A stretch of DNA of 64,000 nucleotides from positions 150,995 to 214,994 of the forward strand of contig JAUJNH010000007.1 in assembly GCA_030448245.1 (NCBI GenBank). Direction: 5' to 3'. The notes below the pieces were generated by a model that did not search any database, was not told the origin of the DNA, and saw nothing but the letters and a program-made list of their open reading frames with translations. Position numbers and translations under genes: made by a program. Below are positions 25,151-36,271 of this stretch, in pieces. How positions within the stretch are numbered: the first letter of the stretch is position 1; the number at the start of each line of letters is the position of its first letter. Source of the stretch: Acidimicrobiales bacterium. GTDB taxonomy: Bacteria; Actinomycetota; Acidimicrobiia; Acidimicrobiales; JAUJNH01.

Positions 25151-27130
25151 CTAGTCCGAGCTCTCGACCGCTTTGACGTCGCCCACGGGCTTGCCCGACA
25201 GGTGCTCCCAGATGCGACGTGACACGGGAGCGGCGGTGGTACCGCCGTAGCCGCCCTCTTCGAGGACGACCGACATGGCGTAACGGGGGGCGTCGGCCGG
25301 GCCGTAGGAGGCGAAGATGGCCGTGTCCATCTGGGGCTTGGGTTGCTGGGCCGTGCCGGTCTTGCCGGCGATCGGGATGCCGGTGTAGCCGGCGAAGGCG
25401 GGTGCCGCCGTGCCGTAGGCCGAGGCGACCGCCCCACGAAGGCCCTGGTGGATGGGGTCCCGCAGCTCGGGTGGGAGCGCCATGGTGCTCTTGGTGACCG
25501 GGGGCAGGGGGAAGCCCACGGCGCCCGTTGGATCGTCCGGGGTGGTGACCTGCCCCGCGATCCGGGCCTGGTACAGCGTCCCGCCGTTGGCGAAGGTGGC
25601 GTACTCCATGGCCAGCTGCAACGGCGTGACCACCGTCTCGCCCTGGCCGATGGCGGTGATGACGTTGTCACCGATGAACCACCTCGAGCTCGGGAAGGCC
25701 TTGGGTTGCTTCTCGTTCAGGCGCTTGCGCACCTCGGGGTCGCTGACCCGGCCCTCGGCCTCGGACGCCAGGCGGATCCCGGTGCGCTGGCCCAGCCCGA
25801 ACTGGCGGGCCGTGTCCTGGATCGCCGTGGCCCCATAGGTGTTCCGCCCGATCCAGAACTTGGCACCCACGTCGTAGAAGTAGGTGTCGGACGACACGAC
25901 GAGGGCTTCACGCAGGTTCACGGCGCCGTGCGGGGTGCGCCCGGCGTTCTGGAAGTCGCACCGGCCCGAGCACGGCGGCGGGATCTCGTAGAAGCCCTTG
26001 TCGTAGTAGCGGAAGTCGGGGCTCGGGATCACCCCCTTCACGAGCCCGGCCAGGCCGGTCGGCAGCTTGAAGGTGGAGGCCGGAGGGTAGAGGCCCTGGA
26101 TGGCCCGGTTGGTCAGGGGCTTGTTGGGGTCGTCGTTGTAGGCCTGGAAGGCCACCGTCGAGATGCCGCCCACGAAGTCGCCAGGGGCGAAGTCGGGGGC
26201 CGACGCCATGGCCAGGACAGCGCCGTCGGTGACGTCCACCACCACCGCCGACCCGCCCGGGGCCCGCAGGAACCGGGGGTCCTCGTTGGTGAAGCGGCGC
26301 TCGCGCGCCCGCGCCAGGCCCAGCTTCAGCGACTCCTCGGCCGTGGCCTGCAACCTGGAGTCGATGGTGAGCCACACGTCGTCGCCCTGCACCGGGTCGG
26401 CCAGGCGGCGCTCGGTCAGGACCTTGCCCTTCCGGTCCACCTCCAGGGCGACCACCCCGGGCTTGCCCCGCAGCTCGGCGTCGAAGGAGGCCTCGACCCC
26501 GGTCTTGCCGATCTCGTCGTTCTCCTTGTAGTCGCGGCACTCCTCGACCGGGTCGAGACCGTCGGCTGGAGGCTTGTCGGCCCGCAGCCGGTCCAGCTCT
26601 CGCTTGGTGATGGGGCCGACGGTGCCGACGACGTGGCTGGCGAGCTTGCCGAACGGGTACCGGCGGCTGGCCAGCGGCACGGCGTCGACGCCGGGGAAGG
26701 TCAGCGAGTTCTCCCTCATGAAGATGACCTTCTCGGTGGAGACGCCGAACGCCACCGGCACCGGCTTCAGGTTGCTGTAGCGGGGATCGTCCAGGCGCTT
26801 CTGGAGCTCGGCCACCGGGTGCCCGGCAGAGCCGAGCAGCGCTGACAGGCGGGGCAGGGTCTCCGGCCGCTCGGCCACCGTCTTCTTCGACACGGTCACG
26901 GCCGTGGTCAGCTCGTTGTCGACGATCACCAGGCCGTTGCGGTCGCGGATGCGGCCTCGGGGTGCCGCCTCGCACAGGATGCGGACCTCGTTGCGCTTGG
27001 GCGCCTCGACGAACGTGGGGGCGTCGAGCACCTGGAGGTACCACAGCCTGGTCAGCAGGGCCGCGAACAGCGAGACCACGACGACGCCCACGACGGTGAG
27101 GCGGAGCTGGGTGGCGCCTCCGGTGGTCAT
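25151..27130 (-). CDS. mrdA: penicillin-binding protein 2 (class B transpeptidase)
   Basis: A 659-aa class B PBP: one N-terminal helix (~12-30), a dimerisation/pedestal domain, then the transpeptidase domain with active-site STFK (in PPASTFKLP), SSD in place of SxN, and KTGTAQ. It crosslinks peptidoglycan of the elongasome with RodA. Its ATG overlaps the mreD stop by 1 nt (TGATG), so it is coupled to mreD. Length is normal for MrdA. Confidence 0.95.
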   Translation of the reverse strand: MTTGGATQLRLTVVGVVVVSLFAALLTRLWYLQVLDAPTFVEAPKRNEVRILCEAAPRGRIRDRNGLVIVDNELTTAVTVSKKTVAERPETLPRLSALLGSAGHPVAELQKRLDDPRYSNLKPVPVAFGVSTEKVIFMRENSLTFPGVDAVPLASRRYPFGKLASHVVGTVGPITKRELDRLRADKPPADGLDPVEECRDYKENDEIGKTGVEASFDAELRGKPGVVALEVDRKGKVLTERRLADPVQGDDVWLTIDSRLQATAEESLKLGLARARERRFTNEDPRFLRAPGGSAVVVDVTDGAVLAMASAPDFAPGDFVGGISTVAFQAYNDDPNKPLTNRAIQGLYPPASTFKLPTGLAGLVKGVIPSPDFRYYDKGFYEIPPPCSGRCDFQNAGRTPHGAVNLREALVVSSDTYFYDVGAKFWIGRNTYGATAIQDTARQFGLGQRTGIRLASEAEGRVSDPEVRKRLNEKQPKAFPSSRWFIGDNVITAIGQGETVVTPLQLAMEYATFANGGTLYQARIAGQVTTPDDPTGAVGFPLPPVTKSTMALPPELRDPIHQGLRGAVASAYGTAAPAFAGYTGIPIAGKTGTAQQPKPQMDTAIFASYGPADAPRYAMSVVLEEGGYGGTTAAPVSRRIWEHLSGKPVGDVKAVESSD

Positions 27131-27654
27131 CAGGCCATCCCCGGAGAGCTGGGCTCGGCGTTGACGGCCCAGCGCATGGCGATGGCGGCGGGGACGGACA
27201 GGATGGCGTTCGCCATCCCGGCCACGACGACGATGTAGGCGACCGCCTTGGGGTCGCTGATTACGAGGGACTGGTCGGTCACGGCGGCGATGCCGACGTA
27301 GAGCAGCTCACCGATGGCCGTGCCCACCGCCCCCGTCAGGGGGACCACCCACCAGGGGCCCTCGATGAGCGTCTGGACGATCGATCCCACGGCGAAGCCG
27401 GTGAGGGTGAACACCAGCGCCGACAGCCCGAACGCCGTGGGCAGCGGCACGTCGGCAGCCAGGCCGCTGATGAAGCCGACCCACGCGCCCTCGCCGGGAC
27501 CGGCCACCAGGCCGGCGACCACCGGCAGGAGGAGGAACAGGTCGGGGTGGGCGCGGGCCACCTGCACGCGGTCCAGCACCGGGCCCTGGAGGAGGATGAC
27601 CCCCAGGATGAGCAGGAGGACGCGGCCGTTGCGGCCGACGACGGCCCCGATCAC
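27130..27654 (-). CDS. mreD: rod-shape-determining membrane protein MreD
   Basis: A 174-aa hydrophobic protein with five or six helices, including LLLPVVAGLVAGPGEGAWVGF, typical of MreD. GTG start with a perfect GGAGGA site; the GTG overlaps the mreC stop (GTGA). MreD helps MreC and MreB organise PBP2/RodA. Confidence 0.9.
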   Translation of the reverse strand: MIGAVVGRNGRVLLLILGVILLQGPVLDRVQVARAHPDLFLLLPVVAGLVAGPGEGAWVGFISGLAADVPLPTAFGLSALVFTLTGFAVGSIVQTLIEGPWWVVPLTGAVGTAIGELLYVGIAAVTDQSLVISDPKAVAYIVVVAGMANAILSVPAAIAMRWAVNAEPSSPGMA

Positions 27655-28517
27655 GGCTCCTCCGCCGTGACGCGGGCGGTGGGGCCGTTGGGGCCCCGTC
27701 GCACCAGGACGCTCACGAACTCGAGGCGGCCGAAGTCGGTGACGGGCTCGACCTCGACCCGCTGGTAGGACACGCCAGCCACCGCTTCGGCCTTCACCAC
27801 CCGCCCGATCGGGATGCTGTCCGGGTAGTTGCCGCCGATGGCGCTGGTGACGACCGCCTCGTTCTCCCCGATGGGCTGGTCGGGCTTGATCTCCTGGGCG
27901 CGCAGGAGGGCGGCGGCGCCGTTGCCCTTGACCGAGGTCAGCACGCCGCTTGCGGCCAGCCGGGCTGCGACGTTCATCTCGGGGTCGGTGATGAGGCGGA
28001 CGACGGACCGGGACCCGCTGGTCGAGGCGATCCGGCCCACCAGGCCACTGCCGGCCACCACGGGCATCCCCGTGGCCACGCCGTCGTCGGTGCCTCGGTC
28101 GATCTCGACCGTGAGCTGGACGTTGGACGGGGCGGTGTTGACCACGCGCGCCGCCACCCGCGGGATGTCCTTGACCACCTCGAGCTTGTTGAGGTCGAGC
28201 AGGGCGGTGAGCTGGCGCTGGGCGTCGGCGCTCTGCAGCACCTCGCCCTGCAGCCGACCGTTCTCTTCGCGCAGGCGGCGGTTCTCGCCCTTGAGGTCGC
28301 CCGCGTTCACGAGCCCGTCGGCGAAGTCGGCCACCGGCTGGGCGACCTGGCCCAGGCTGGCCTGGGCGGGGTCGAGGACGTCGCGGGCGTTCGAGCGGAT
28401 GGTCATCAGGACCCCACCGCCGTTCGCCTTTGTGTCGATCGTGATGAGGGTGAGGCACACCATCACGAGGACCATCACCGTGAACCGCGACCGTTGGCCG
28501 CTCCGGGGCGCGGCCAT
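27651..28517 (-). CDS. mreC: rod-shape-determining protein MreC
   Basis: A 288-aa protein with one N-terminal helix (~12-30), a coiled coil (~70-110: ENRRLREENGRLQ) and a beta-barrel domain with the conserved GLVGRI. It connects cytoplasmic MreB to the periplasmic-side synthases. The ATG lies on the last base of the mreB stop (TGATG). A longer start is possible but would overlap mreB further. Confidence 0.94.
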   Translation of the reverse strand: MAAPRSGQRSRFTVMVLVMVCLTLITIDTKANGGGVLMTIRSNARDVLDPAQASLGQVAQPVADFADGLVNAGDLKGENRRLREENGRLQGEVLQSADAQRQLTALLDLNKLEVVKDIPRVAARVVNTAPSNVQLTVEIDRGTDDGVATGMPVVAGSGLVGRIASTSGSRSVVRLITDPEMNVAARLAASGVLTSVKGNGAAALLRAQEIKPDQPIGENEAVVTSAIGGNYPDSIPIGRVVKAEAVAGVSYQRVEVEPVTDFGRLEFVSVLVRRGPNGPTARVTAEEP

Positions 28518-29557
28518 CACTGGATGGTGGACGAGAGCAGGACGTCCTTCAGGACCTCGAACTCCTCCAGGCACTGCCCGCCGCCGATGACGACCGAGTG
28601 CAGGGGGTTGTCGGCCACGACGATCGGCATCCCCGATTCGGCGTGGAGGCGGACGTCGAGGCCGTTGAGCAGGGCTCCGCCCCCGGTGAGCACGATGCCC
28701 TGCTCCATGATGTCGGCGGCCAGCTCGGGCGGGGTCTTGTCCAGGGTGACCTTCACGGCGTCGACGATCGCCGCCACCGGTTCCGAGATGGCCTCGCGGA
28801 TCTCCTCGGTGGAGGTGACGATCGTCTTGGGCAGGCCCGTGATGAGGTCACGGCCGCGCACCTCGGCGTACAGCTCGGACTCCAGCGCGCAGGCCGAGCC
28901 CAGCTTGATCTTGACCACCTCGGCCGTGGGATGGCCCAGCGCCAGGCTGTACTCCTTCTTGATGTAGCTGATGATCGCCTCGTCCAGCTCGTCGCCGGCG
29001 ATGCGGACGCTCTGGCTGGTGACGATCCCTCCGAGGGAGATGACCGCGACCTCGGTGGTGCCGCCGCCGATGTCGACGACCATGTTGCCGGTCGGCTCGT
29101 GCACGGGCAGGCCGGCGCCGATGGCCGCGGCCATGGGCTCCTCGATGATGTACGGGGTCTTCTTGGCGCCGGCGAACTCGGCGGCCTCCTGCACCGCCCG
29201 CTTCTCGACGCCCGTGACGCCGGAGGGCACGCAGATGACCATCCGCGGCCGGTTGCCGAACCGGCGGGGGTGCACCTTGTTGATGAAGTACTGCAACATC
29301 TTCTCGCAGATCTCGAAGTTGGCGATGACGCCGTCGCGCAGCGGCCGGATCGCCTTGATGTGCGCCGGCGTCCGGCCGATCATCCGCTTGGCCTCGGCAC
29401 CGACCGCGAGGGGCCGCCCGCTCCGGACGTCGATGGCGACGACCGACGGCTCGTTCAGGACGATGCCGCGGCCACGGACGTAGACCAGGGTGTTGGCGGT
29501 GCCGAGGTCGACGGCCATGTCGCGGCCGAGGAACCCTCCGAAGAGGTTGTCGGACAT
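28517..29557 (-). CDS. mreB: rod-shape-determining actin homologue MreB
   Basis: A 346-aa actin-like ATPase that orients lateral wall synthesis. Phosphate-1 loop DLGTANTLVYV, ADP-binding DIGGGTTEVAV, GGGALLNGL near residue 290. It heads mreB-mreC-mreD-mrdA-rodA, all overlapping or nearly so. A 109-nt space separates it from ndk and probably holds its promoter; only a weak AAGGCGAG ribosome site is visible. It implies a rod-shaped cell. Confidence 0.97.
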   Translation of the reverse strand: MSDNLFGGFLGRDMAVDLGTANTLVYVRGRGIVLNEPSVVAIDVRSGRPLAVGAEAKRMIGRTPAHIKAIRPLRDGVIANFEICEKMLQYFINKVHPRRFGNRPRMVICVPSGVTGVEKRAVQEAAEFAGAKKTPYIIEEPMAAAIGAGLPVHEPTGNMVVDIGGGTTEVAVISLGGIVTSQSVRIAGDELDEAIISYIKKEYSLALGHPTAEVVKIKLGSACALESELYAEVRGRDLITGLPKTIVTSTEEIREAISEPVAAIVDAVKVTLDKTPPELAADIMEQGIVLTGGGALLNGLDVRLHAESGMPIVVADNPLHSVVIGGGQCLEEFEVLKDVLLSSTIQ

Positions 29558-29666
29558 GTTGGCGAGCTCGCCTTAGGGTCGTCGGACGTTTCGGACAGGC
29601 TACGCGCCCGGCACCCCGCTCCGCAGGCCACCTCGTGTGACGGCGGCTCAGCGGTCGCCGCAGCCT

Positions 29667-30074
29667 TCACAGGTGCGGGAAGAACAGGGCGATCTCGCGG
29701 GCTGCCGACTCGGGGCCGTCGGAGCCGTGGATGAGGTTCTCGCTGACCTCCGTGGCCAGATCCCCCCGAATCGTGCCCGGCGCTGCCACCGCCGGGTCGG
29801 TGGCGCCGATGAGCGTGCGAACGACCCTCCAGGTGTCGACCGGTCCCTCGACCACCATGGCGACGAGCGGGCCACGGGTGAGGAACGAGACGAGCGAGTC
29901 GAAGAAGCCCTTGCCCTCGTGCTCGGCATAGTGCTGGCGGGCCGTGGCCTCGTCGAGCTGGCGCAGCTCCAGGGCGACGAGGCGGAGGCCCTTGCGCTCG
30001 AGGCGGCTGATGACCTCGCCGGCCAGCCCCCGTTCGACGGCGTCGGGCTTGGCCAGGACGAGGGTGCGCTCCAC
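29667..30074 (-). CDS. ndk: nucleoside diphosphate kinase
   Basis: A 135-aa NDK: it transfers the gamma-phosphate from ATP to other NDPs through His (NLIHGSDG, ~residue 115). [14 protein letters not shown] opening and normal length. GTG start with TAGGTT 9 nt upstream, suggesting a near-leaderless mRNA. It stands between folC/CAP and mreB, a common actinobacterial position. Confidence 0.97.
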   Translation of the reverse strand: MERTLVLAKPDAVERGLAGEVISRLERKGLRLVALELRQLDEATARQHYAEHEGKGFFDSLVSFLTRGPLVAMVVEGPVDTWRVVRTLIGATDPAVAAPGTIRGDLATEVSENLIHGSDGPESAAREIALFFPHL

Positions 30075-30086
30075 GGAGGGGCGAAC

Positions 30087-30959
30087 CTAGCGCGAGGGCT
30101 GCTCCTTGCCCGCGGCCCGGGAGCGCCGGAGGACGAGGCCGGTGCTGCCGAGGACGAGCAGCGCGAGGAGGGCGGAGAAGGCGAGCAGCGAACCGGGGAT
30201 CGGCTGCCGCGGCACCGAGGCGGCGGGCTCCCGGCCCGGGAGGCTGACCGGTGAAGCGGCGACCGCCCCGCCATCGGCAACGGCGGCCGGTGCCGGCGCC
30301 GGTGGGGCGGGTGGCGCGGGCGTCGGTGCCGGCGCCGGCGCGTTCGTCGGTGGGACCGGCGCCACCGTGGTGACCACCGGCCTGCGGGTCGGGGCGGTGG
30401 TCGACTGCGGCCGGGCGGTGGTGGGAGGAGGTGCCGGTGGTCTGGTGGTGGCGGTTCCACCGCCGGCTGGCTGCAGGAACACGTGCGTCGTCCAGAGGAC
30501 GCCCCGACCGTCGTCGACGGTGCCGATGCCGATTCTGGAGTAGGCGGGGTCGGACATGTTGCGCAGGTGGGCCGCGCTGTTGACGAGGGCATCGAAGATC
30601 ACGCCAACGGTGCTCCCGGTGCCGACGTTCTCCCCCAGCGTGATCCAGCTCTGGGTGACCTGGCTGGCCAGGGCGCCGTTGTGGGCAAGGGTCCCGCTGT
30701 TCGCCATGTCGTTCGACCAGGCGCGGGCGACGCGCGACAGCTCTGGATCGAGGGTCAGGGGGCCGAGCCCGCGCGTCGAGCGCAAGCCGTTGATGCGCGA
30801 GAGGAAGCCGCTGTCGGCCGAGGGCGCCGACGTGGCTCCAAACGCGGACCCGGCCAGCGGGCCCGCCACCACCAGGAGCCCAGCCACGACCACCAGCACC
30901 GCGACGTTCAGGCGGCGGGACGGGCGCTCGGCGGTCACCCTGGGTTCTCTCGGCACCAA
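30087..30959 (-). CDS. secreted CAP/SCP domain protein
   Basis: A 290-aa protein: signal peptide (~17-42), a CAP (YkwD-like) domain at ~50-165 with [32 protein letters not shown] and a final WTTHVF; then a Pro/Thr/Ala-rich linker and a C-terminal hydrophobic helix followed by basic residues. It is therefore probably anchored at the cell surface. Function unknown; some bacterial CAP proteins interact with the envelope. It ends 13 nt before ndk. Confidence 0.9.
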   Translation of the reverse strand: MVPREPRVTAERPSRRLNVAVLVVVAGLLVVAGPLAGSAFGATSAPSADSGFLSRINGLRSTRGLGPLTLDPELSRVARAWSNDMANSGTLAHNGALASQVTQSWITLGENVGTGSTVGVIFDALVNSAAHLRNMSDPAYSRIGIGTVDDGRGVLWTTHVFLQPAGGGTATTRPPAPPPTTARPQSTTAPTRRPVVTTVAPVPPTNAPAPAPTPAPPAPPAPAPAAVADGGAVAASPVSLPGREPAASVPRQPIPGSLLAFSALLALLVLGSTGLVLRRSRAAGKEQPSR

Positions 30960-30990
30960 AGGCGCGACCTTGAGGGGTGGCGATCAGGGA

Positions 30991-32298
30991 CTAGGGCAAG
31001 CTAGCCCGGGCGGCGCCGACCACGTAGAGCGACCCGGTGACGAGGATCGTCTCGTCGGCCGCCGCGTCGGCCCTCGCCGCATCGACGGCCTCGGCCACCG
31101 ACGGCACCTCCACCGCCTCGACACCCAGCCGGCGGGCGGCGTCGGCGACCTCGCCCGGCCCGAGGGTGCGCGGGGAGGGCGCCGGGCAGGCGATGACGAG
31201 CCGGAGCCGCGATGGCCCCAGGGCTTCGAGGAGCTCGCCCGGCTCATGGCCGGCGAGCACGCCGACCACGGCGACGACTGGCCCGCCGCCGGCGAACTCC
31301 TCGTCGAGCGCCCGGCCCAGGGCCGACATGCCCTGGACGTTGTGGGCACCGTCGAGCAGCACCAGCGGGTCACGGCCCACCACCTCGAGCCGTCCCGGCG
31401 AGGTGGCCCGGGCCAGTCCCTCGGCGACGACGTCGCCGGCGAGCGGAGCGTCGAGGAAGGCCTCGGCGGCGGCCACGGCCAGCACCGCGTTGTGGCCCTG
31501 GTGGTGGCCGTGGAGGGGGAGGAAGACCTCGGTGTGCTCGGACCAGGGGGTGCGCAGGTCCAGCATCCGGCCGCCGACGGCCAGCTCGTTCCCCTCGCAG
31601 GCCAGGTCCCGCTCGAGGAGCAGGACCCGGGCGGCACCGACCTCGGCCGCCCGTCGCTCCACCACCTCGACGACGGCGGGGTCACGTGCGCCGACCACCA
31701 CGGTGGCGCCCGCCTTGATGATCCCGGCCTTCTCCTCGGCGATGTCGACCACGGTGGGGCCGAGGTACTCGGTGTGGTCGAGCGCCACCGTGGTCAGGAC
31801 GGCCACCTGCCCGTCGGCGACGTTCGTGGCGTCCCAGCGGCCGCCCATGCCGACCTCGACCACGGCGGCGTCGACGGCCGCGTCGGCGAACCACCGGAAG
31901 GCGCAGGCGATCACGAGCTCGAACCACGAGGGGCGGGCGGCGAGCAGCGACTCGAGGCCCTGGAGCACGCGGAGGTGGTCGGCCAGGTCGGCGTCGGGTA
32001 TCGGGTCGTGCTGGCGGCGGGCCCGCTCGCGCCGGCGGGGCCCGACCGGCGGCCCGGTGATCCGCTCGTTGATCCGCTCCAGGTGCGGGCTCGTGGTGGT
32101 CCCCACCGCCAACCCGGACGCGACAAGCAGCGACGCCAGGATGCGGGCGGTGGAGGTCTTGCCGTTGGTGCCGGTCAGGTGCAGGACCGGGTAGGCCCGC
32201 TGTGGCTCGGCCGAGGCGTCGAGCAGGGCCCGCATGCGGTCGAGGGTGGGCGCCCGGGTCGGGGCGCCGGGCGGGACGCCCAGGCTCCTGGCCTCCAT
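30991..32298 (-). CDS. folC: dihydrofolate synthase / folylpolyglutamate synthase
   Basis: A Mur-ligase-like enzyme that adds glutamate to dihydropteroate and folates. The 435-aa protein from the ATG at 32298 has the P-loop [10 protein letters not shown] (~45), the [13 protein letters not shown] segment, and [11 protein letters not shown]. The conserved N-terminal motif ([13 protein letters not shown]) begins 5' of this ATG with no ATG/GTG/TTG before an in-frame stop. The true start may therefore be a CTG within or just after the end of clpX. It lies 59 nt after clpX. Confidence 0.93.
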   Translation of the reverse strand: MEARSLGVPPGAPTRAPTLDRMRALLDASAEPQRAYPVLHLTGTNGKTSTARILASLLVASGLAVGTTTSPHLERINERITGPPVGPRRRERARRQHDPIPDADLADHLRVLQGLESLLAARPSWFELVIACAFRWFADAAVDAAVVEVGMGGRWDATNVADGQVAVLTTVALDHTEYLGPTVVDIAEEKAGIIKAGATVVVGARDPAVVEVVERRAAEVGAARVLLLERDLACEGNELAVGGRMLDLRTPWSEHTEVFLPLHGHHQGHNAVLAVAAAEAFLDAPLAGDVVAEGLARATSPGRLEVVGRDPLVLLDGAHNVQGMSALGRALDEEFAGGGPVVAVVGVLAGHEPGELLEALGPSRLRLVIACPAPSPRTLGPGEVADAARRLGVEAVEVPSVAEAVDAARADAAADETILVTGSLYVVGAARASLP

Positions 32299-32357
32299 GT
32301 TCCAGTGGCTGTCCAGCCAGGCCAGGAGGTCCGGCAGGTCGCCGCCGGCTGGCGACG

Positions 32358-33638
<1,281 letters not shown>

Positions 33639-33663
33639 GTCGCCCTCGTCCCGGTCCCGAGCC

Positions 33664-34293
33664 TCAGGCGACGCCGGCGGCCACCGGCACGCCCTTGAGC
33701 TCACGGACGGTGATGACCTCGTCGATGATCCCGTACTCGCGGGCCTCGGCGGCCGACAGGATGAAGTCGCGGTCGGTGTCGTTGGAGATCTTCTCGACGG
33801 TCTGGCCGGTGTCGTGGGCGAGCATCTCGTTGAGCAGCTCGCGCATGCGGAGGATCTCCTTGGCCTGGATCTCGATGTCGGAGGCCTGGCCGCCCGCCCC
33901 GCCGTAGGGCTGGTGCAGCAGGATCCGGCTGTGGGGCAGCGAGAACCGCTTCCCGGTGGTGCCGCCGGCCAACAGGACCGCAGCCGCCGACGCCGCCTGC
34001 CCGTAGCAGAACGTCGTGATGTCGTTCTTCACGTACTTCATCGTGTCGTAGATCGCGAACAGCGCCGTGATGTCGCCGCCGGGGCTGTTGATGTAGATCG
34101 AGATGTCCTTGTCGGCGTTCTCCGACTCGAGGAACAGCAGCTGGGCCGACACCAGGTTGGCGACCGTGTCGTCGATCGGGGTGCCGAGGAAGATGATGTG
34201 CTCCTTCAGCATCCGGCTGTAGAGGTCGAACGCCCGCTCGCCACGGTTGGTGCTCTCCACCACCGTCGGCACGAGGTAGTTCTGGGCCTGCAT
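33664..34293 (-). CDS. clpP: ATP-dependent Clp protease proteolytic subunit ClpP
   Basis: A 209-aa serine protease of the Clp barrel. Catalytic Ser in GQAASAAAV, His in LLHQPYGG, Asp in the later DTDRDFIL region. It has an N-terminal extension of ~15 residues that may be processed. It lies 3 nt after tig and before clpX, the classic tig-clpP-clpX order. Only one clpP is seen in the window, although many actinobacteria have two. Confidence 0.98.
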   Translation of the reverse strand: MQAQNYLVPTVVESTNRGERAFDLYSRMLKEHIIFLGTPIDDTVANLVSAQLLFLESENADKDISIYINSPGGDITALFAIYDTMKYVKNDITTFCYGQAASAAAVLLAGGTTGKRFSLPHSRILLHQPYGGAGGQASDIEIQAKEILRMRELLNEMLAHDTGQTVEKISNDTDRDFILSAAEAREYGIIDEVITVRELKGVPVAAGVA

Positions 34294-34296
34294 CGG

Positions 34297-35661
34297 CTAC
34301 TCCTGCTCCTCGGTCACGGCGTCCTGTTCGAGCCCAGCGGCTCGTAGCGCGTCCCGGTCGACCGGGTTGCCCTCTGTGTCCTTCACCTCGACGTGCTCCA
34401 GGAGCCAGTCGAGGGCCTTGCCCTTCCGCACGTCCGAGCGTACCGCCTGCACCCCGTCGTTGCGGTCGAACATCTGGCGCAGCTGCGCGGGTGACTGGCC
34501 GAGCTCCTTGGCCAGCCTGGCCACCGCCTCGTCGAGCTCGTCGTCGCTGACCTCGATGCCCTCGGTTTCGGCGATGGCCCGCAGCGCCAGGTCGGCCTTG
34601 ACGGCCGGGATGGCCTGGACGCGGAGCTGCTCGATGATCACGTCTGACCCGCCCAGGGCGTCGATGTACTGGCCCAGCTCGACGTTCTGCTGGCGCAGGT
34701 TGCGCTCGAGCTCGGCCGCCTGGCGCTGCACCTCCTCGGCCACGAGGGGCTCGGGCACCACGTCGTCGGGCACCAGCTTCACCAGCTCGGGGACCGTCTT
34801 CTGCTTCAGAGCGGCCCACGCGGTGCGCAGCCGGCCCTTCTCGAGCCGCTCCCGCACGTCGACGAGCAGCTCGTCGACGGTGGCGACCTCGCTCGACTCC
34901 TCGACCCAGGCGTCGGTGAGCTCGGGCAGGTCCTTGGACTGCACCTTCTTGACCGAGATGGCGAAGGTGATGGGCGTGGCGTGGTCGCCTTCGCCGACGA
35001 TGGTCTCGAAGCGGCGGTCCTCGCCGGCGCTGGCGCCGGTCAGCTGCTCGTCGACCGCCGGCGGGAACCCGGTGGCATCGCCGATCTCGTAGGTGTAGTC
35101 CTGGACGTCGTCGAGGATCTCCTCCTTGCCCTCGTCGTCCGCCCTGGTCGCCTTCAGGTCGATCGTCAGCACGTCGCCCTGCTCGGCCGGCCGGTCGACG
35201 TCGACCAGGGTGGCGTCGGCCGAGCGCAGGCGGCGGAGGGCCCGCTGGACGTCGTCGTCGGTGACCTCCATCCGGGGGACGATGACGGTCAGGCCGCCGT
35301 AGCCCTCGATCTCGATGGACGGCCGCACCTCGACGGTGGCCTCGAAGGTGACCGGGCCGCTCTCCTCGCCGGCGGTGACCGAGATCTCCGGCTGGGCGAT
35401 GGCGTCGACGTCGTTGTCCTTCAGCGCCTCGACGTAGTAGCCGGGCAGGGCGTCTCGCAGCGCCTCCTGCCGGGCCATCGTCGAGCCGACCCGCGCCTCG
35501 AGCACCCGGCGGGGGGCCTTGCCCGGGCGGAAGCCGGGGATGCGCACCTCCTTGGCGATGCGGCGGAAGGCCTTTTCGAGGGCAACCTCGAACTCGGCGG
35601 CGTCAACCTCGACCAGGAGCTTGACCTTGTTCCCCTCGAGGGGCTCGACGGTGCTCTTCAT
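34297..35661 (-). CDS. tig: trigger factor chaperone
   Basis: A 454-aa ribosome-associated chaperone. The N-terminal ribosome-binding signature is GFRPGKAPR (residues ~40-50), followed by the PPIase-like FKBP domain (~150-240) and the helical C-terminal arms. It ends in an acidic tail. ATG at 35661; TACCAT 12 nt upstream could be the -10. First gene of tig-clpP-clpX. Confidence 0.97.
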   Translation of the reverse strand: MKSTVEPLEGNKVKLLVEVDAAEFEVALEKAFRRIAKEVRIPGFRPGKAPRRVLEARVGSTMARQEALRDALPGYYVEALKDNDVDAIAQPEISVTAGEESGPVTFEATVEVRPSIEIEGYGGLTVIVPRMEVTDDDVQRALRRLRSADATLVDVDRPAEQGDVLTIDLKATRADDEGKEEILDDVQDYTYEIGDATGFPPAVDEQLTGASAGEDRRFETIVGEGDHATPITFAISVKKVQSKDLPELTDAWVEESSEVATVDELLVDVRERLEKGRLRTAWAALKQKTVPELVKLVPDDVVPEPLVAEEVQRQAAELERNLRQQNVELGQYIDALGGSDVIIEQLRVQAIPAVKADLALRAIAETEGIEVSDDELDEAVARLAKELGQSPAQLRQMFDRNDGVQAVRSDVRKGKALDWLLEHVEVKDTEGNPVDRDALRAAGLEQDAVTEEQE

Positions 35662-35742
35662 ACGTGGGGGGCGATGGTACCGGCCCAGGGGGCGTTCCCC
35701 GGCGTGATCGTCGGCCGACCGGGGCGTGGCGACCCCTGGTGG

Positions 35743-35955
35743 TCAGCGCCTCCCCTTGACGAAGCTGGCCGTGAAGGCCGTGGCCGTGGCCGGCGCGACG
35801 ACGGTGTGGACCCGGGCTGCACCGTCGGACCAGGACCGGAACGAGTGCTTCTTCTGCGGCGACGGGGCTTCCAGCGTCACCGCCCAGCCTTCCCACGAGG
35901 TGACGGCCGCCGGCCCGGTGAACGACGTGCCGTTCACCTTGACGGTGAGACCGCC
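35743..35955 (-). pseudogene. 3' fragment of a secreted protein (beta-rich C-terminal repeat)
   Basis: The last ~60 codons of a minus-strand frame read a pattern common at the ends of secreted actinobacterial proteins: VNGTSFTGPAAVTSWEGW, then SPQKKHSFRSWSDGAARVH and ATATAFTASF. Upstream of ~35955 the frame loses this character, and no start or signal peptide fits. It looks like the remaining 3' end of a larger surface protein, left beside the tRNA. The rest of 35662-36099 holds nothing else I can identify. Confidence 0.55.
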
Positions 35956-36099
35956 GCCGGATCGGTTGCGCGGGCGGAATCCCCTTCTGCGTGCAACGTG
36001 CGCCCTCGGCTGGTCGGCCGACTCGCGGCGACCCGCGCGCGGTCGGAACGCCTCGGGCCGGGCCGGTGTGGCCGGTAGGCTCGGCGCCCACAGGGACAC

Positions 36100-36171
36100 C
36101 GGGGAGTGGCGCAGCGGTAGCGCACCTGCTTTGGGGGCAGGCGGTCGGGGGTTCGAATCCCCCCTCCCCGA
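36100..36171 (+). tRNA. tRNA-Pro (anticodon TGG)
   Basis: A complete cloverleaf. Acceptor CGGGGAG/CTCCCCG (36100-36106, 36164-36170) with discriminator A; anticodon stem CCTGC/GCAGG with loop TTTGGGG giving anticodon TGG; T-loop GGTTCGAATCC. The CCA is not encoded. The integrase 100 nt downstream points to use of the tRNA 3' half as an attachment site. Confidence 0.96.
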
Positions 36172-36218
36172 CCGCTCTGACCTGCGGTGATACACTTCCG
36201 CTCAGCATTCGCCCGGTC

Positions 36219-36240
36219 GATGTATCAGCGATGTATCAGG
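36219..36240. repeat. 11-bp direct repeats between tRNA-Pro and integrase
   Basis: GATGTATCAGC followed directly by GATGTATCAGG, with an inverted TGATAC at 36188-36193. AT-richer than the surroundings. The position between the attachment tRNA and the integrase start fits integrase arm-type binding sites or an operator; this is inference. Confidence 0.5.
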
Positions 36241-36271
36241 CGGCGTCGCCTGACCTGCGGGAGGGAGAGCC

